Shown here piece by piece: positions 5,541 through 7,145 of a stretch of DNA of 7,145 nucleotides. The translations under genes were made by a program, and so were the position numbers. The stretch is from Thermoplasmata archaeon (lineage in GTDB: Archaea; Thermoplasmatota; Thermoplasmata; Thermoplasmatales; Thermoplasmataceae): NCBI GenBank assembly GCA_021806355.1, contig JAJZXT010000038.1, positions 1 through 7,145 on the forward strand, in the 5' to 3' direction. How positions within the stretch are numbered: position 1 is the first letter of the stretch; each line of letters opens with the position of its first letter. The notes beneath the pieces were generated by a model that worked only from the letters and a program-made list of their open reading frames with translations, did no database searches and was not told the DNA's origin.

Positions 5541-5585
5541 ATGGGATTTGAAGGATATATAGACCAGATCAGGGAGAAAATATGA
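5541..5585 (+). CDS. Short upstream ORF coupled to the fused nuclease (14 aa)
   Basis: ATG at 5541 opens a 14-codon frame encoding MGFEGYIDQIREKI. Its TGA (5583-5585) overlaps the next gene's ATG (5582-5584) as ATGA. The Shine-Dalgarno-like GGAG of the next gene (5573-5576) lies inside this ORF. The arrangement fits a leader peptide whose translation, on a leaderless mRNA, feeds ribosomes to the nuclease start. It may equally be chance, or a truncated gene left by the nearby transposon event. The peptide shows no codon-run or hydrophobic feature that would suggest attenuation. Confidence 0.35.
   Translation: MGFEGYIDQIREKI
5573..5576 (+). promoter_or_regulatory. Shine-Dalgarno-like site deciding the nuclease start
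   Basis: GGAG, within AGGGAGA, lies five bases before ATG 5582. With the ATGA overlap it supports 5582 as the start of the fused nuclease rather than a downstream ATG. Confidence 0.45.
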
Positions 5586-7145
5586 GCCTAACCAGCATAC
5601 TCAAGCGCAGGCCTGATATTGTTGACTTCTTAGTTTCACGAATCAAGAAAATCCCAGAAAAACCTAAGTTTGAAAGAGTAGAATATTCATTAAATCTTAA
5701 TTATTCACTTATAGGGACTGCATTCGATTACGCACTAAGGTTTGAAATATTGAGGAAATACCCATGGGCTAAGGAAAATCAATGGGTAGCCCAAGCGGGA
5801 GCAAATCTCATCTTTCAAAACGAGAAACCTTTTTTTCAAAAATGGGTAATACCGGCAAAGCGTACTCTGGAGTCAGCAAAGGCTGCTAGAAATTTATATC
5901 ACAAAAACCCGAACAGTGGGAACTTGAGGAAGTTGGTCGAAATGTGCTTCAGGCTGAGTCGTCTAGACACGGTTTACAGGGAATACAAATTGCCGGCAGA
6001 TCCTGTTCCAAAGGAAAAACTAATGCCAGCCCCACTGGACGTTGAAATTGACGAAGTAATTTCGATGTTATCAAAATCCAGGAAATTTATAGATTCCGCA
6101 AGATTTTCACAAAGCAAATATATCGAACTGAACCCCTCTTTTGCCGATTATTCAATACTACTTGGAGGGGCCGATGCCGACATTGTCACATCCACATCAC
6201 TTATAGATCTGAAGACTACCTTAGGCGTGAAGATCGAAAAATACGAATTGGCACAAATCGTGGGATATTATATGCTACTCCATATGAGTAACAAAAATCC
6301 ACTCAATTTTCCGGAACACAATTTATCAAAGTTTCCAACCATCAACGAGATCGGGATGTTCTTTCCAAGATTCGCTGCCGATTATATGATTCCGTGTGAT
6401 GATGTTCCTCTTAACAATGAAGATTTTCTTCGCTTCATTGAATTGGTAAATAACCCTCCTGAGGTTAAGGAAAATTCGCTTCAGAAATTGAGGAGAGTTG
6501 GATACTATCGTTCAGAAACCCTAAATAAGATGGGTGTTAAAACAATAGAGGACCTTGCTAATATGAAAGGTCTCAAAGGAACTGTTAGATCAATCAATGG
6601 GATTACTATTGACAAACTCGTTTCGATAGCAAAAGATTACCTAAATCACAAAATCGGATTGAAAAAGGGTGTATCGGTAGAAATTGCAAGGTCCAAATTT
6701 GACTTTGACGACGAAGTATACCTTGATATTGAAACGACCGGCCTTTCAAGTGATTCCCAAATATGGTTGATCGGTCTGCTTTTTAAGAGTAGCAATAAGT
6801 TGAAACTTCTGTTTGCACATGAACCAGGCGAGGAAAAAGAAATTTTAAAACGATACCTGAAGGAGATTTCAAAGGTAAATGGTGAGATTGTGACATTTTC
6901 TGGGCATAATTTTGATAAGGAACTAATAAAAGCCAGGCTAAGGAATTACAAATTATGGTACGATTCTTCGGAACCACATTTTATAGATTCACTGAATCTA
7001 ATAAGAAGCAGGTTACTCCTTCCAGCAAGGAATGATTTGAAGAGTATGGCGGCATGGATGGGTTACAATTTTAAGCACCCTAAGCTTTCAGGCTCTCAAA
7101 TGCCTTCTTTATACAATGAATATTTGTTTACACAGGATAAAGATC
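5582..7145 (+). CDS. RecB-like PD-(D/E)XK + HhH + DEDD exonuclease fusion, 3' end cut by the window
   Basis: The frame is open from ATG 5582 to the window end, with 521 complete codons and no stop. Residues 1-300 form a PD-(D/E)XK nuclease of the Cas4/RecB type. A GTAFDYALRFE segment at 45-55 sits where the family has G-x-x-x-H. D198/D200 follow in GGADADIV, then D209-L-K211 in LIDLKTT, and Q225-x3-Y229. Only Cys122 and Cys272 are present, so the four-cysteine iron-sulfur cluster of Cas4/AddB is absent. Residues 300-355 look like a helix-hairpin-helix DNA-binding unit (ETLNKMGVKTIEDLANMKG, then INGITIDKLVSIA). Residues 376 onward are an RNase H-like DEDD 3'-5' exonuclease of the RNase_H_2 (YprB-like) type: D382-I-E384-TTG, HNFD445, FID469-SL, LKS-x-A at 486-490 and SG at 504-505. 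The last acidic motif should lie near or beyond the edge. This domain order resembles TM0106-type nucleases, some of which continue into an SF1 helicase; whether this one does cannot be seen. A role in DNA processing or defence is inferred. Confidence 0.82.
   Translation, partial: MSLTSILKRRPDIVDFLVSRIKKIPEKPKFERVEYSLNLNYSLIGTAFDYALRFEILRKYPWAKENQWVAQAGANLIFQNEKPFFQKWVIPAKRTLESAKAARNLYHKNPNSGNLRKLVEMCFRLSRLDTVYREYKLPADPVPKEKLMPAPLDVEIDEVISMLSKSRKFIDSARFSQSKYIELNPSFADYSILLGGADADIVTSTSLIDLKTTLGVKIEKYELAQIVGYYMLLHMSNKNPLNFPEHNLSKFPTINEIGMFFPRFAADYMIPCDDVPLNNEDFLRFIELVNNPPEVKENSLQKLRRVGYYRSETLNKMGVKTIEDLANMKGLKGTVRSINGITIDKLVSIAKDYLNHKIGLKKGVSVEIARSKFDFDDEVYLDIETTGLSSDSQIWLIGLLFKSSNKLKLLFAHEPGEEKEILKRYLKEISKVNGEIVTFSGHNFDKELIKARLRNYKLWYDSSEPHFIDSLNLIRSRLLLPARNDLKSMAAWMGYNFKHPKLSGSQMPSLYNEYLFTQDKD

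Noticed and set aside
5582..6500. Calling the N-terminal domain a true Cas4 CRISPR adaptation protein
   Set aside because: The four-cysteine cluster is absent, the chain continues into an exonuclease, and no CRISPR repeats or cas1/cas2 are in the window.
6783..6977. Minus-strand 64-codon frame in the dual-nuclease gene
   Set aside because: It overlaps the conserved DEDD exonuclease motifs on the plus strand.

Overview
The window looks like an accessory region of an archaeal chromosome, most likely from the order Thermoplasmatales (Ferroplasma, Cuniculiplasma, Thermoplasma or an uncultured relative). Three things point there. Several genes have a TATA-like box about 20-27 nt before the start codon and no leader. 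GTG and TTG starts are frequent. The secreted protein at 782-1540 carries the 'F-x-x-SGL-x-x-GT-x-W-x-V' surface module typical of that group. The genus is an inference.

Layout, left to right. (1) 1-609 is the 3' part of a gene ending in an Apea-like HEPN domain with an R-N-x3-H RNase-type motif. (2) 782-1540 is a membrane-anchored, sequon-rich surface protein. (3) 1555-1713 (minus) is a 52-residue AbrB/MazE-type DNA-binding protein, convergent with (2). (4) 1783-2016 is an open stretch with one in-frame amber codon that looks like the end of a decayed gene and overlaps the next start. (5) 2009-3076 is a stand-alone HsdR_N-like PD-(D/E)XK nuclease with a distinct C-terminal domain. (6) 3077-3314 is a spacer that may hold a frameshifted small gene, and it ends in the rmuC promoter. 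(7) 3315-4280 is an RmuC-family membrane-anchored putative nuclease. (8) 4480-4872 (minus) is an unrecognised 130-residue protein. (9) 5040-5497 is a crippled IS256-family transposase. (10) 5541-5585 is a 14-codon upstream ORF whose stop overlaps, as ATGA, the start of (11). (11) 5582 to the window end is a large multidomain nuclease: PD-(D/E)XK, helix-hairpin-helix, then DEDD/RNase H-like exonuclease. It is cut by the window edge.

Working together. Four genes (HEPN, HsdR_N-like, RmuC, RecB-like/DEDD fusion) have nuclease-type folds or motifs. They sit with a small AbrB regulator, gene remnants and a dead transposon. This composition fits a defence or mobile-element island. However, most genes have their own promoter and wide spacers, so the sequence does not show one operon or one coherent system. 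The best candidate for something poorly described is the 5582 fusion with its coupled leader ORF. No tRNA, rRNA or CRISPR array was seen.
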